Numbered from the stretch's first letter, positions 7,434-16,518 are shown. The stretch: DNA of 64,000 bases from Psychrobacillus sp. BL-248-WT-3 (GCF_012843435.1 NZ_JABAFC010000015.1:1-64000); one strand, 5' to 3'. Numbers and translations are program-made. Notes: a model not told the origin generated them from the letters alone.

Positions 7434-7655
7434 ATGCAGCACAATAACGAGCAAAAAGATATGAGACAACCAAATAGCTTTCAAGAGCAAGGTAATTCTG
7501 TTCATCCCAAAGAAGAAAAAGATACTAGACAGCCTAATAGTTTCCAGGAGCAGCCTCCACTTACGGAAAAGAACCCAACACAAAAAGCCAAAGAAAAACA
7601 AGGCTTTTCGATGAATGATACAATTAGTAGACAAGAAGATAGCTTCAATAAATAA
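7434..7655 (+). CDS. Small hydrophilic protein with duplicated RQPNSFQEQ motif
   Basis: This 73-residue, very polar protein (rich in Gln, Asn, Lys and Glu, no Cys) contains two copies of the motif KDxRQPNSFQEQ. No family is recognised. AAAGAAGGAAA precedes the ATG at suitable distance. The SigB-like promoter just upstream and the disordered composition suggest a small stress or spore-associated protein, by analogy with the KGG proteins 2 kb away. That function is inference. Confidence 0.6.
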   Translation: MQHNNEQKDMRQPNSFQEQGNSVHPKEEKDTRQPNSFQEQPPLTEKNPTQKAKEKQGFSMNDTISRQEDSFNK

Positions 7656-7719
7656 GTGAGTGTTTGAAAGGGTATTCCTTGAAAGAATTATTTAGGGATA
7701 TCCTTTTATTTTTATATAA

Positions 7720-7749
7720 AGCTTTGTTAAAGTTATGGGTAACATAGCC
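7720..7749 (+). mobile_element. Minimal 30-bp derivative of the MITE-like element, copy D
   Basis: The left end AGCTTTGTTAAAG is joined almost directly to the right end GGGTAACATAGCC. The 8-bp sequence TTATATAA lies immediately on both sides (7712-7719 and 7750-7757), as expected for a target-site duplication, although TTATATAA is itself a palindrome. No other feature was seen in the rest of the 7656-7948 gap. Confidence 0.65.
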
Positions 7750-7948
7750 TTATATAATAATATGACCCTATCTTAATAACGTAATTTCTCACATAGTTAT
7801 TTTTATATTAAGTAAAATATGACCAGGCTGGTTTATTTCTTGTGATTATAAATGAATTACCTTTTTCACAGTTTGTAGTTAGTACATAAGTAAGAGTTAG
7901 TATAAAATAATACATATACATAGTGAAAATAAAAGGCGGCGGAATATA

Positions 7949-8944
7949 TTGAAGAAGAAAAAACATAAACTTCAAACAAATGAAAATGTAATTGTGTTTC
8001 CAGGAATGGTGGACACATTAATAAGTGATGGGCTTGCCTATGCGGAGGCTAATAATTATGTCAAAGCAGCAGCTTGCTTTGACGAAGCGAAGAAATATGT
8101 GGTACTCGATGATGTGATTCTAAGTGTTTATGTGCTTACCTTATTAGAAACTAGGAGGGCCAAAGAGGCAAAGCAAATATGTGAGGGCCTACTAGAAGAG
8201 AAATCTCCGGTTTTTGAACAGATAGTAGAGCTTTACTTGACTATATTATTAGATTTAAAGGAGTATTACGAGTTAAATCAAGTGATTAACCGAATTTTAA
8301 CTGAATATAATTTTTCAGATGAAAGAAAGACCAATTTTAATCAGCTAAAAGATTTAAGTAATCGCCTTGCTAACGAGCAACCACTTATAGATGATAATGA
8401 GGAAACTGCTCTTATACCTATTGAGAAGGAGCAACTTGAGTTAAAAACGTTTAAACAACTAAGCTTTGTTGAACAGGAGCAAATTCTACAGCAAGCTTTT
8501 TATAGAGACATCCATTCAGCTATTCCTGAAATTAAGGCTATTGTAGAATATCCTGACGTTTCTCCGACCGTTCAAACACTAGCACTTTTACTATTGGGTA
8601 GTGCTGGAATTACAGATACGATCACAATCAGTAAGTTTGGTTTGACTCAGCAGGTAAATCCTTCTTCTCCTCCTCCTCAAACAGGTGTAGATCGAATGGA
8701 AGAAATAAATCAGCATGTACAAGAATATCTTCAAAAGGACCCATCTAAGCAAATGCTCACGACGGAGCTTTTACACCGCCATGCCTATGCTCTTTTTCCT
8801 TTTGACTGGCAAGGGTACAAAAATGAAGAGGTTGCAATGGCGTACATTGACTTTATTAAAATTATGTTTGGGGAAGAAAACGTGCATTTAAATTCCTTGT
8901 TGGAATTTATTGAGACAATAGAAAATTCGATAGAAAAGCCTTAA
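7949..8944 (+). CDS. ysoA: TPR-like protein, YsoA type
   Basis: This 331-residue cytoplasmic protein has tetratricopeptide-like helices in the first 130 residues (LISDGLAYAEANNYVKAAACFDEA and following). A Pro-rich linker lies near residue 240 (PSSPPPQTG). Its C-terminal helical part includes HRHAYALFPFDW. B. subtilis ysoA, a TPR gene, sits directly upstream of tig. Here the two are 16.8 kb apart, so the assignment rests on repeat architecture plus disrupted synteny. Translation starts at TTG, 5 bases after a GGCGGCGGA ribosome binding site. Function is unknown in the family; scaffold or chaperone-related roles are only suggested by the fold. Confidence 0.7.
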   Translation: MKKKKHKLQTNENVIVFPGMVDTLISDGLAYAEANNYVKAAACFDEAKKYVVLDDVILSVYVLTLLETRRAKEAKQICEGLLEEKSPVFEQIVELYLTILLDLKEYYELNQVINRILTEYNFSDERKTNFNQLKDLSNRLANEQPLIDDNEETALIPIEKEQLELKTFKQLSFVEQEQILQQAFYRDIHSAIPEIKAIVEYPDVSPTVQTLALLLLGSAGITDTITISKFGLTQQVNPSSPPPQTGVDRMEEINQHVQEYLQKDPSKQMLTTELLHRHAYALFPFDWQGYKNEEVAMAYIDFIKIMFGEENVHLNSLLEFIETIENSIEKP

Positions 8945-8998
8945 GTTAATTTCTCGCGTCTTTTAAAGGAATACAAATTTTTATTTCATAAATATAAG

Positions 8999-9048
8999 AA
9001 ACTCATTCGTTACCGCTTAAGCTTAAGTAGTAATTAATGAGTTTTTTT
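8999..9048 (+). terminator. Intrinsic terminator after ysoA
   Basis: AAACTCATT and AATGAGTTT close a branched stem-loop followed by a T-run. The interior contains a second small palindrome (CTTAAGCTTAAG). Confidence 0.7.
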
Positions 9049-9366
9049 AATGGGAAAAAATGAAACTATATTTTATTTAAAAAGAATTATATTGACTTTT
9101 TTTATCAATTCAAATAATATACAAATAATTGCTAATATTTTGTAAAATTTAGTTATTTTGAGAAATAGTGTTGTAAAGTAATCATCTTGTTGTGGCAACG
9201 GGCGACTAAAGTGGAGAAAGTGAGCCAATAAGAAACCACACTTACATGTATTATAGATTTTCCTTCTCTAGCATCACACTAATAACTTAGTATTATATAA
9301 ATTTTATGGAAAAGGAGGGCATTTATTAGTTGTATAAAAATAAGAATTGGAAAGAGGAGGAAAAGA
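9049..9366 (+). other. AT-rich upstream region of the GHL10 gene
   Basis: No gene is seen. A GC-richer segment at about 9190-9241 may fold, with TGTGG and CCACA at its ends and a purine-rich interior (around GGGCGACTAAAGTGG). It was not recognised as any named riboswitch. Two Shine-Dalgarno-like sequences occur, at about 9313 (AAAGGAGGG) and 9352 (AGAGGAGG). The first could serve a 14-codon leader from TTG at 9330, which runs into the start of the GHL10 gene. This is weak evidence. Confidence 0.35.
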
Positions 9367-10896
9367 ATGAATAGAAGGTATTTTAAAGCCTTTATTGCTG
9401 TGTTACTTACGTTTACCCTATTCTTTACAAGTATCGAAACAGGAAGTGCGGTGAGTACAATCTCTCCTAAGGTTGAAATGAGAGCTTCATGGATTTCTAC
9501 TGTTGCAAATATAGACTTGAAGCCAGGTATGGATGAAGCTGCTTATACATCATGGGCTCGTTCTACCATCAAAGAGTTAGAACGAAAAAATTTTAATACA
9601 GTTGTTTTTCAAGTTAAACCAACTGCAGATGCATTATATCCATCTGAGCTAGCACCTTGGTCACGTTATATTACAGGTAGTAAACAAGGGACAAACCCAG
9701 GTTACGATCCGTTGCAAATTATGCTAGATACTGCACATGAACATGGTATGGAGTTACATGCTTGGATCAATCCTTACCGAGTTACAATGGCTAATCAAAA
9801 ACTAGAGGAACTAGCACCAAATAATATAGCTTCTATTCATCCTGAATGGGTAGTAAAGCATGGGACTCAATATTACTTAAATCCAGGAATTCCAGGCGTC
9901 CAAAGTTATTTAATAGATGCTGTAAAAGAACTAGTAACAAATTATGACGTGGATGCGGTTCACATGGATGATTATTTCTATCCAGGAGTTAATTTTGATG
10001 ACGCTGCAACCTACGCACAGTATGGTGCTGATTTTAACGACATCGGTGACTGGAGACGTAATAACGTCAATGAACTAGTTCAACATATTAATAGTAACAT
10101 CAAACAAATTAAGCCTTGGGTACAATTTGGTATTTCTCCATCAGGAATTTGGAGAAATAGTAAGGACGATCCGAATGGAAGCGAGACAAATGGATCTGCT
10201 CATTATGACTCACTTTTCGCAGACAGCAGAAAGTGGATTCAATCAGGGTATATAGACTATATAACACCGCAAGTATATTGGTCTCGTCAGTTGGCTATAG
10301 CAAACTACTCGGTGCTTCTAGAGTGGTGGAGCAGACAAACAGAAGGATATCCGATAAATCTTTACATTGGAATGGCAGATTACAAAGTTAATGCTAACTT
10401 TGATACGGCGTGGGACAATCCGTATGAATTACCAGAGCAAATTTTGGACAACCGTACAAATGGAAAGACGATGGGCCAAATGCATTTTACTCTCCGGGAT
10501 ATCCTTGCAAATAAGCTTGGCTATGCTGATATAGTAGAAAATGAAATTTATCAGTCAAAATCATTAACCCCTCCTACTCCATGGAACGGAGCAGAAGAAC
10601 CTAAAAAACCAATACTAGTTACTGCTAAAAATAATGGGAACTCTGTTCAAATATCAATTGACAATAAGAAGCGGAAAGATGCTAGGAAATATGTGATTTA
10701 CCGCTTCGAGGGCAACCAAGCAGGGGATTACAATGATCCTAAAAATATTGTCGGGGTAGTTTTTGACCAAAACGGCTTTGCTAAATTTCAAGATCAGAAC
10801 GTGGATCCGAATAAGCGATACACTTATGGTGTAACATCTATTTCTTACACAGGTGTGGAAAGCAAGAATGCCGAGGAAACAAAAACTAAAAAGTAA
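9367..10896 (+). CDS. Secreted GHL10 family glycoside hydrolase (YngK/DigH-like)
   Basis: This 509-residue protein has a signal peptide (basic MNRRYFK, hydrophobic to about residue 20, cleavage near GSA-VS). The GHL10 (DUF187) domain covers about 38-370, with RASWISTV, HAWINPYR, HMDDYFYPG, GISPSGIWR and YITPQVYW typical of this TIM-barrel family. A fibronectin-III-like module fills about 405-505. The E. coli family member DigH (YddW) cleaves denuded peptidoglycan glycan strands. Next to NagZ, NamZ and MurQ genes, an extracellular enzyme feeding glycan fragments to the importer is a coherent inference. It has its own terminator, so it is probably a separate transcription unit. Confidence 0.85.
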   Translation: MNRRYFKAFIAVLLTFTLFFTSIETGSAVSTISPKVEMRASWISTVANIDLKPGMDEAAYTSWARSTIKELERKNFNTVVFQVKPTADALYPSELAPWSRYITGSKQGTNPGYDPLQIMLDTAHEHGMELHAWINPYRVTMANQKLEELAPNNIASIHPEWVVKHGTQYYLNPGIPGVQSYLIDAVKELVTNYDVDAVHMDDYFYPGVNFDDAATYAQYGADFNDIGDWRRNNVNELVQHINSNIKQIKPWVQFGISPSGIWRNSKDDPNGSETNGSAHYDSLFADSRKWIQSGYIDYITPQVYWSRQLAIANYSVLLEWWSRQTEGYPINLYIGMADYKVNANFDTAWDNPYELPEQILDNRTNGKTMGQMHFTLRDILANKLGYADIVENEIYQSKSLTPPTPWNGAEEPKKPILVTAKNNGNSVQISIDNKKRKDARKYVIYRFEGNQAGDYNDPKNIVGVVFDQNGFAKFQDQNVDPNKRYTYGVTSISYTGVESKNAEETKTKK

Positions 10897-10905
10897 GCTA
10901 TTCAA

Positions 10906-10936
10906 AACCTGGAGCCGTTTAGGCTTCAGGTTTTTT
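10906..10936 (+). terminator. Intrinsic terminator after the GHL10 gene
   Basis: AACCTGGAGCC and GGCTTCAGGTT form an 11-bp stem with one wobble pair, followed by a T-run. Confidence 0.85.
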
Positions 10937-10985
10937 ATATGGATGAAATCTATCTTTATAAAAACATTAATTGAAATATTAAAAC

Positions 10986-11004
10986 GAAAATAATTATAAA
11001 TTTC
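10986..11004 (+). promoter_or_regulatory. Imperfect palindrome upstream of nagZ, possible MurR operator
   Basis: A 19-base AT-rich sequence running GAAA to TTTC, with seven of nine symmetric pairs, lies about 120 bp before nagZ. RpiR-family regulators often bind TGAAA-type palindromes. The assignment is tentative because the region is very AT-rich. Confidence 0.25.
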
Positions 11005-11121
11005 AAAAATTATGTTTCATTTTCAAAATAAATATGATATGTTATTTAATATTCAGACTTTATAGAAAAGTCGTTGTTATGAGAACTGTTTTTAATTGAT
11101 TAATATAAAGAAGGTGTTTAT

Positions 11122-12717
11122 TTGAGTCAACGGGTTGCGTCTATTCAAGTCGGACAATTAATGGTTGTAGGATTTAAAGGGAAAATTGCACCAGAGGGTA
11201 TCATTGACCTGATCCATCGACACCGAATTGGTGGAATTATATTGTTTAGTCATAATGTTGGTACACCTCAGGAGCTCTTAAGTTTAACATCTTCTCTTCA
11301 GCGCGAAGCACAAAAAGCAGGATATGAATATCCTCTTCTGATTTGCCTGGATCAAGAGAATGGGGTAGTACGTAGATTGGGAAAAGGTGCAACTACATTT
11401 CCTGGAGCAATGTCCATCGGGGCTACGGCAAACATAGAAAATGCTTTTGATATAAGCCTTGCCACTGGAAAAGAGCTGAAAGAGTTAGGGGTTAATTGGA
11501 ATTTAGCACCTGTACTAGATGTAAATAATAACCCGGATAATCCGGTTATTGGGGTTCGATCCTTCGGAGAAAATCCACATTTAGTAGCTGAATTCGGGAA
11601 AAATGCAATGAAGGGCTTGCAAAGTGCAGGAGTGATCACTACATTAAAGCATTTTCCAGGTCATGGTGATTCAAATGTAGATTCCCATTTATCCCTTCCA
11701 GTGATAGGTCATACAAGAGCAAGGTTAGATGAAGTAGAGCTTGTACCATTCCAAGCTTGCATTGCCGAAGGGGCAGATACTATTATGTCTGCTCATGTTT
11801 ATTTTCCTGCAATTGAGGACAGAGAAAATGTCCCTGCTACTTTGTCCAAAAAAGTAATTAGTGGGCTGTTGAGAGAGGATCTTGGATTTGACGGTGTGGT
11901 CACAACAGATTGTCTGGAAATGAAGGCAATTTCAGAAACAATTGGTACTGAAAAAGGTGCCGTTGAGGCCCTTAATGCAGGTGTAGACTTAGTAATGGTC
12001 TCACATACACATGAGGTTCAGCTACGTACGATAAAGGAATTAGAGCTAGCCTTAGCTCAGGGTGTATTACAAGAAGAGAGCTTAAAGGCTTCCCTTAATC
12101 GCATTAATAAACTGAAGGGAAAATATTTGTCATGGGAAAACACTCCCTTCCATTCCGAGTTTGTTTCACTTGGTAGTGAAGAACATAAAATATTAGCTGA
12201 GAAGGTATTTCAAGAGAGCGTTACAATCGTGAAAAATGAGGGCCTACTTCCTTTACAGATGGATCAAAATATATTAGTCATTAATCCGCCTAACCAAACT
12301 ATTTACGGTGTTGAGGATGTAAAAGAAATAAAAACAACACTAAGTGATGCAATGAAGGAATTTAGTAATCAAGTAGAGGCTTATGATTTACCGACATCAT
12401 TCACTCTTAAGGAAATGGATTTACTCATTCAAAGGGCAAAGGAATTTGATGTAATTGTTATTGGTACTCTGTCTGTATCTGCTGCAAGTTATGAGACAGA
12501 GTTATTTAATAGACTTTTAAAATTAGATATTCCGATTGTTGGAGTAGCAATGAGAAATCCATATGATTTAAGGTTTTTCCCGGATGTAACGGCATATTTA
12601 GCAACCTATGAATTTACTTATCTTGCATTAAGAACCGCAGCTCAAGCGATATTTGGAAAAGTCTCGGTTAGTGGAAAACTTCCAGTAACTTTACTTGAAA
12701 CAAAGACAACATTTTAG
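11122..12717 (+). CDS. nagZ: Beta-N-acetylglucosaminidase NagZ (GH3), apparently cytoplasmic
   Basis: NagZ removes non-reducing GlcNAc from muropeptides. The GH3 barrel shows KHFPGHGDS followed by VDSHLSLP, containing the Asp-His dyad typical of NagZ (about residues 187-189). VTTDCLEM near residue 263 holds the nucleophilic Asp. A C-terminal alpha/beta domain follows. At 531 residues it is shorter than the secreted B. subtilis NagZ. It has no signal peptide, starting MSQRVASIQVGQLMVVGF, so the substrate must be imported first. The start is TTG with AAGAAGGTG upstream. It leads the operon-like series of salvage genes. Confidence 0.93.
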   Translation: MSQRVASIQVGQLMVVGFKGKIAPEGIIDLIHRHRIGGIILFSHNVGTPQELLSLTSSLQREAQKAGYEYPLLICLDQENGVVRRLGKGATTFPGAMSIGATANIENAFDISLATGKELKELGVNWNLAPVLDVNNNPDNPVIGVRSFGENPHLVAEFGKNAMKGLQSAGVITTLKHFPGHGDSNVDSHLSLPVIGHTRARLDEVELVPFQACIAEGADTIMSAHVYFPAIEDRENVPATLSKKVISGLLREDLGFDGVVTTDCLEMKAISETIGTEKGAVEALNAGVDLVMVSHTHEVQLRTIKELELALAQGVLQEESLKASLNRINKLKGKYLSWENTPFHSEFVSLGSEEHKILAEKVFQESVTIVKNEGLLPLQMDQNILVINPPNQTIYGVEDVKEIKTTLSDAMKEFSNQVEAYDLPTSFTLKEMDLLIQRAKEFDVIVIGTLSVSAASYETELFNRLLKLDIPIVGVAMRNPYDLRFFPDVTAYLATYEFTYLALRTAAQAIFGKVSVSGKLPVTLLETKTTF

Positions 12718-12819
12718 GGGGTGAGGGATACATAAGCAGGGAGGGAAGAAGTGTTTACAAGAATAGTTTGTTTTGTTTCATAGCAATGACTATTTTAAAA
12801 AAACTAGGGGGTATTACAA

Positions 12820-14421
12820 ATGAGAGGTAAAAAGATAATTTCATTAGCACTTATAGCTGCATTAGCCTTAGCAGCATGTTCGGATGATGAAGCAAAAGGT
12901 ACTGTAGAACCAGATAGCAAAAATTTTAACAAAACAGGAATGCCCATTGTAAACGAAACAATTAAGTTGGACATTTTTGCAGGTAAGTCAGCTACTACGG
13001 CTGATGATTGGAATGACGTTCTAATACTTAATGAATATGAAAAAATGTCAAATATAGATATCACGTGGCAGCAGGTACCAGCCGATGGATTACAAGAGAA
13101 ACGTAACCTTGCGTTAGCTAGTGGAACGTTGCCAGACGTTTTTTATGCCGCAACTATTCCAGTAGGGGATTTACAAAAATATGGCCAGCAGGGCACATTT
13201 ATTCCTTTGAACGACTTAATCGAGGATTATGCACCTAATCTAAGTAAAGTGTTAGAAGCAAATCCTGAAATTAAAAAAGGACTTACATTCCCGGATGGTA
13301 ATATTTATTCCTTCCCTACTATTTATTCACCAGAGTTCACGTCTCTATTAATAGGTGCTAAGCCTTGGATTAAACAAGATTGGTTAGATCAATTAGGTAT
13401 GAAAAATCCTGAGAATTTAGATGAGCTATATGCTTACTTGAAGGCAGTAAAAGAAACCGACCTGAATGGAAATGGAAAAAATGACGAGATTCCTTTAAGT
13501 AGTGTTTCTATGACTCGTATACTACATTGGATTTCCGGTGCATTCGGTGTACAAAACAAAGGGTCTCTTCACACTTTACTTGATACCGACTCTGCTGGTG
13601 AGCTTCGTTTCTTCCCAACGGCTCCAGAGTATAAAGAAATGTTAGAGTATATGCATAAATTATATTCAGAAGGCTTAATCGATCAAGGTATTTACTCCAT
13701 TGACGTTCCTAAATATTTGGCTGCTGCAGCTGAGGAGTTGTATGGAGCTACTCAATTCTACAACCCTGTTGAACTCTTTGGAGAAGAAATCGGTAAGGAC
13801 TATGTGGTAGGAAATGCACTTGCTGGCCCGAGTGGGGAAAAACTATACACAGGAATTACCTCTCCATTAAGAGACTTAGGAAACTTTGCTATTACGAGTG
13901 AAAATAAATACCCTGCTGAAACGGTAAGATGGTTAGATCATTTCTACAGTGATGAGGGAGCTTTGATGTTCTTCATGGGAATTGAAGGGGAAACTTTTGA
14001 ACAAACAGCAGATGGACCGAAGCTATTAGATAAAATCACAAATAGTAAAGACGGACTTACGATGACACAAGAACTAGCTAAATATTTAATCAATCCAGGT
14101 GGAAATCATCCAGTAATGATTACAGATGATTACTTCACTGGATCAGAGAATGCACCAGGTGATAAAGAGGCTACGAAAGAGCTTGAACCATATTTAATAG
14201 ATGAAGTATGGCCTAACTTTACCTATACTGCAGAAGAAAATGATCGAGTATCAGTTTTAAAAGCAGATATTGATAAATACGTACAAGAAATGCAAGCGAA
14301 ATTTATAACAGGAGAAACTCCTTTAACTGAATGGGACTCTTATGTGGGAACCATTGAAAAAATGGGATTAAAGGACTTCATGGAGCTTCAACAAAAGGCG
14401 TATGAAAGATACAAAGATTAA
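12820..14421 (+). CDS. ABC transporter sugar-binding lipoprotein (LplA/YtcQ type)
   Basis: This 533-residue extracellular family 1 solute-binding protein has a lipobox (LALAAC, lipidated Cys20). The mature part begins with an Asp/Glu-rich linker. Its size matches the large binding proteins that work with LplB/YtcP permeases (CUT1 superfamily, oligosaccharides). DLNGNGKNDEIP near residue 216 resembles a calcium-binding loop. It lies between nagZ and two permease genes, so a muropeptide-derived sugar is the expected ligand; this is inference from context. CTAGGGGG upstream is a moderate ribosome binding site. The long hairpin that follows may give higher expression than the permeases. Confidence 0.9.
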   Translation: MRGKKIISLALIAALALAACSDDEAKGTVEPDSKNFNKTGMPIVNETIKLDIFAGKSATTADDWNDVLILNEYEKMSNIDITWQQVPADGLQEKRNLALASGTLPDVFYAATIPVGDLQKYGQQGTFIPLNDLIEDYAPNLSKVLEANPEIKKGLTFPDGNIYSFPTIYSPEFTSLLIGAKPWIKQDWLDQLGMKNPENLDELYAYLKAVKETDLNGNGKNDEIPLSSVSMTRILHWISGAFGVQNKGSLHTLLDTDSAGELRFFPTAPEYKEMLEYMHKLYSEGLIDQGIYSIDVPKYLAAAAEELYGATQFYNPVELFGEEIGKDYVVGNALAGPSGEKLYTGITSPLRDLGNFAITSENKYPAETVRWLDHFYSDEGALMFFMGIEGETFEQTADGPKLLDKITNSKDGLTMTQELAKYLINPGGNHPVMITDDYFTGSENAPGDKEATKELEPYLIDEVWPNFTYTAEENDRVSVLKADIDKYVQEMQAKFITGETPLTEWDSYVGTIEKMGLKDFMELQQKAYERYKD

Positions 14422-14433
14422 TAAATGAGTTGC

Positions 14434-14477
14434 TTTCTAATTTGCAGAGGAAGTATCTTCCTCTGCAATATTAGAAA
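14434..14477 (+). terminator. Long hairpin between binding-protein and permease genes (attenuator or mRNA stabiliser)
   Basis: TTGCAGAGGAAG, a TAT loop and CTTCCTCTGCAA pair perfectly, and TTTCTAAT/ATTAGAAA extends the stem to about 20 bp with one bulge. No T-run follows, so it is more likely a processing or stabilising structure or partial terminator than a full stop. Confidence 0.7.
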
Positions 14478-14500
14478 AACGGGGAGAAGGGGGTAAAAAT

Positions 14501-15457
14501 ATGCACATTAATGAAACAAAAGCAAAGCATGGGGTTGTTCCGAAAGTGAGTCGTTTTGCTAAAATTAAAAGAAATTTCCTAAAAAGCTGGCAGCTCTATG
14601 TTTTCTTACTTCCTGCGCTTTTATATTTTTTAATCTTTCACTATGTTCCTATGTATGGAGTACAAATAGCCTTTAAAAACTTTATGGCTAATCAAGGGAT
14701 TTGGGGAAGTCCGTGGATTGGATTTGATCATTTTACGCGCTTTTTTGATTCATACTACTTTTGGAGATTAATAAAAAATACAATCATTCTTAGTCTATAT
14801 CAATTGTTATTATTCCCTTTGCCAATTATTTTGGCCCTTTCATTAAACGAGCTGAAAAATGGTGCTTTTAAAAAATGGGCTCAAACACTTACATATGCTC
14901 CTCACTTTATATCCGTAGTTGTAGTAGTTGGGATGATTGTTATTTTCTTAGATCCTGTAAACGGTTTAGTCAATCAAATTATTACTCTATTTGGCGGGGA
15001 ACAAATTCGCTTTTTAGATGAGGCTAGTTGGTTTAGACATATATTTGTTTGGTCTGGGGTATGGCAAACTTTAGGGTGGAGTTCCATTATTTACTTAGCT
15101 GCATTAGCAGGCATTAATCCAGAACTACATGAGGCAGCAGAAGTCGACGGGGCGTCGAAATTACAACGAATTCTACATATCAACATACCGGGCATTTTTC
15201 CAACAATTGTTGTGCTTCTAATTTTAAACATTGGTAGTTTTATGTCTGTAGGATTCGAAAAGGTTTTACTATTACAAAATAGCTTGAACTCTGAAACCTC
15301 AGATGTCATACAAACCTATGTATATCAAGCTGGATTACTAGAAGGTCAATATAGTTTTGCAGCAGCTATTGGTTTATTTGACTCCATCATTAACATAGCT
15401 TTATTAATAACCTTCAATTATGTTGCAAGAAAAACTAGCAATAACAGCTTATGGTAA
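14501..15457 (+). CDS. ABC sugar permease, LplB type
   Basis: This 318-residue inner-membrane permease has about six hydrophobic segments, the first at about 31-50 (LYVFLLPALLYFLIFHYVP, a signature of this subfamily). The cytoplasmic EAA loop reads EAAEVDGASKLQRILHINIPGI near residue 210, where the ATPase docks. A GGAGAAGGGGG ribosome binding site precedes the ATG. It pairs with the permease 12 bp downstream. No ATPase gene is present in the locus, so a shared MsmX-type ATPase encoded elsewhere is expected, as for B. subtilis CUT1 importers. Confidence 0.92.
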   Translation: MHINETKAKHGVVPKVSRFAKIKRNFLKSWQLYVFLLPALLYFLIFHYVPMYGVQIAFKNFMANQGIWGSPWIGFDHFTRFFDSYYFWRLIKNTIILSLYQLLLFPLPIILALSLNELKNGAFKKWAQTLTYAPHFISVVVVVGMIVIFLDPVNGLVNQIITLFGGEQIRFLDEASWFRHIFVWSGVWQTLGWSSIIYLAALAGINPELHEAAEVDGASKLQRILHINIPGIFPTIVVLLILNIGSFMSVGFEKVLLLQNSLNSETSDVIQTYVYQAGLLEGQYSFAAAIGLFDSIINIALLITFNYVARKTSNNSLW

Positions 15458-15469
15458 GGAGGGGTTCAA

Positions 15470-16360
15470 ATGAAAAAAGTTAGTTTGTCTGACAAAGGCT
15501 TTGACGTTCTAAACAAAATATTCTTAACGGTCATCGTCATTTTAATAGTTTATCCGCTTGTCTTCGTTATTAGTGCCTCCATAAGTGATCCCTTAGCCGT
15601 AAGCTCAGGGAAAATGTGGTTATGGCCAGTCGATATTACGTTTGAAGGTTATAGAAAAATATTACAAAATGACTCTATTTGGTCAGGGTATCGCAATACC
15701 ATTTTATATACAGCAGTAGGAACACTTCTCCATTTATTTGTGCTGTTACCATGTGCTTATGCACTTTCTAGAAAAGAGTTGATGGGAAGTAAGTATATCT
15801 TATGGTTTGTTCTATTCACAATGATGTTCAGTGGTGGTTTAATCCCAACTTATTTAGTGGTCAAAAATTTAGGAATGCTTGATACCATTTGGGCAATTGT
15901 AATACCTGGAGTGGTTGGGGCTTGGTCTATTTTAGTAGCGAGAACTTTCTTCCAAAGCAGTATTCCGGATCAGTTAGTAGAGGCGGCTAAAATTGATGGA
16001 GCATCTGATTTTTATATGTTTATCAAAATTGTATTACCACTATCGTTGCCAATTATAGCGGTTATGGCATTGTTCCATGCAGTGGGCTTATGGAATCAAT
16101 ATTTTAATGCGTTAATTTATTTATCTGATCGGGATAAATATCCGCTTCAGCTCATTTTGAGGGAAATTTTAGTAGTAAATCAGGCACAACTAGGTGAAGG
16201 ATCTGGGGAGCAAACGGAATCGCTCATCCAACAGGTGAGGACAGGTGGCCTTATTAAATATGCGGTCATCATTATCTCTTCTTTGCCACTACTAATTGTT
16301 TACCCATTTTTACAACGATTCTTTGTCCAAGGCGTATTAATCGGTTCGATTAAAGAATAG
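15470..16360 (+). CDS. ABC sugar permease, YtcP/LplC type
   Basis: This 296-residue second permease of the importer has an N-terminal segment (FLTVIVILIVYPLVFVISASISDP) and the EAA loop EAAKIDGASDFYMFIKIVLPL near residue 165, both typical of YtcP/LplC proteins. It starts 12 bp after the LplB-type gene behind AAGGAGGGG, so the two are co-translated as a heterodimer. Substrate specificity cannot be read from the sequence; the surrounding genes point to a muramic-acid sugar or disaccharide. Confidence 0.92.
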   Translation: MKKVSLSDKGFDVLNKIFLTVIVILIVYPLVFVISASISDPLAVSSGKMWLWPVDITFEGYRKILQNDSIWSGYRNTILYTAVGTLLHLFVLLPCAYALSRKELMGSKYILWFVLFTMMFSGGLIPTYLVVKNLGMLDTIWAIVIPGVVGAWSILVARTFFQSSIPDQLVEAAKIDGASDFYMFIKIVLPLSLPIIAVMALFHAVGLWNQYFNALIYLSDRDKYPLQLILREILVVNQAQLGEGSGEQTESLIQQVRTGGLIKYAVIIISSLPLLIVYPFLQRFFVQGVLIGSIKE

Positions 16361-16370
16361 TTTTTCGTGG

Positions 16371-16490
16371 TGTCTAGCTTCGGCGCCTTGCCCCTCGGGT
16401 CAAATGGTTAAAAGCTACGGTGGCTGAAGAGCTGCCTCCTCGTATTTCCCCATTTGCCTGCCAGGGCAGAGATAGGCGCCTACGCTTTTC
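16371..16490 (+). repeat. Intergenic repeat of the Bacillaceae TGTCTAGCTNCGGCGCC type
   Basis: A GC-rich 120-bp unit begins TGTCTAGCTTCGGCGCCTTG and ends GGCGCCTACGCTTTTC. The ends carry inverted GGCGCC copies and the interior contains CCCCTCGGGTC. Such elements are scattered between genes in many Bacillaceae. It lies inside the salvage gene series, between a permease and the YesL-like gene, and can form RNA structure. Confidence 0.65.
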
Positions 16491-16518
16491 AATTTCAACA
16501 TAGAAGGGAGAGTCTACT

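Noticed and set aside
9181-9241. Possible riboswitch upstream of the GHL10 gene
   Set aside because: Only a short imperfect stem could be drawn and no known aptamer consensus was recognised, so it is only mentioned as unexplained structure.
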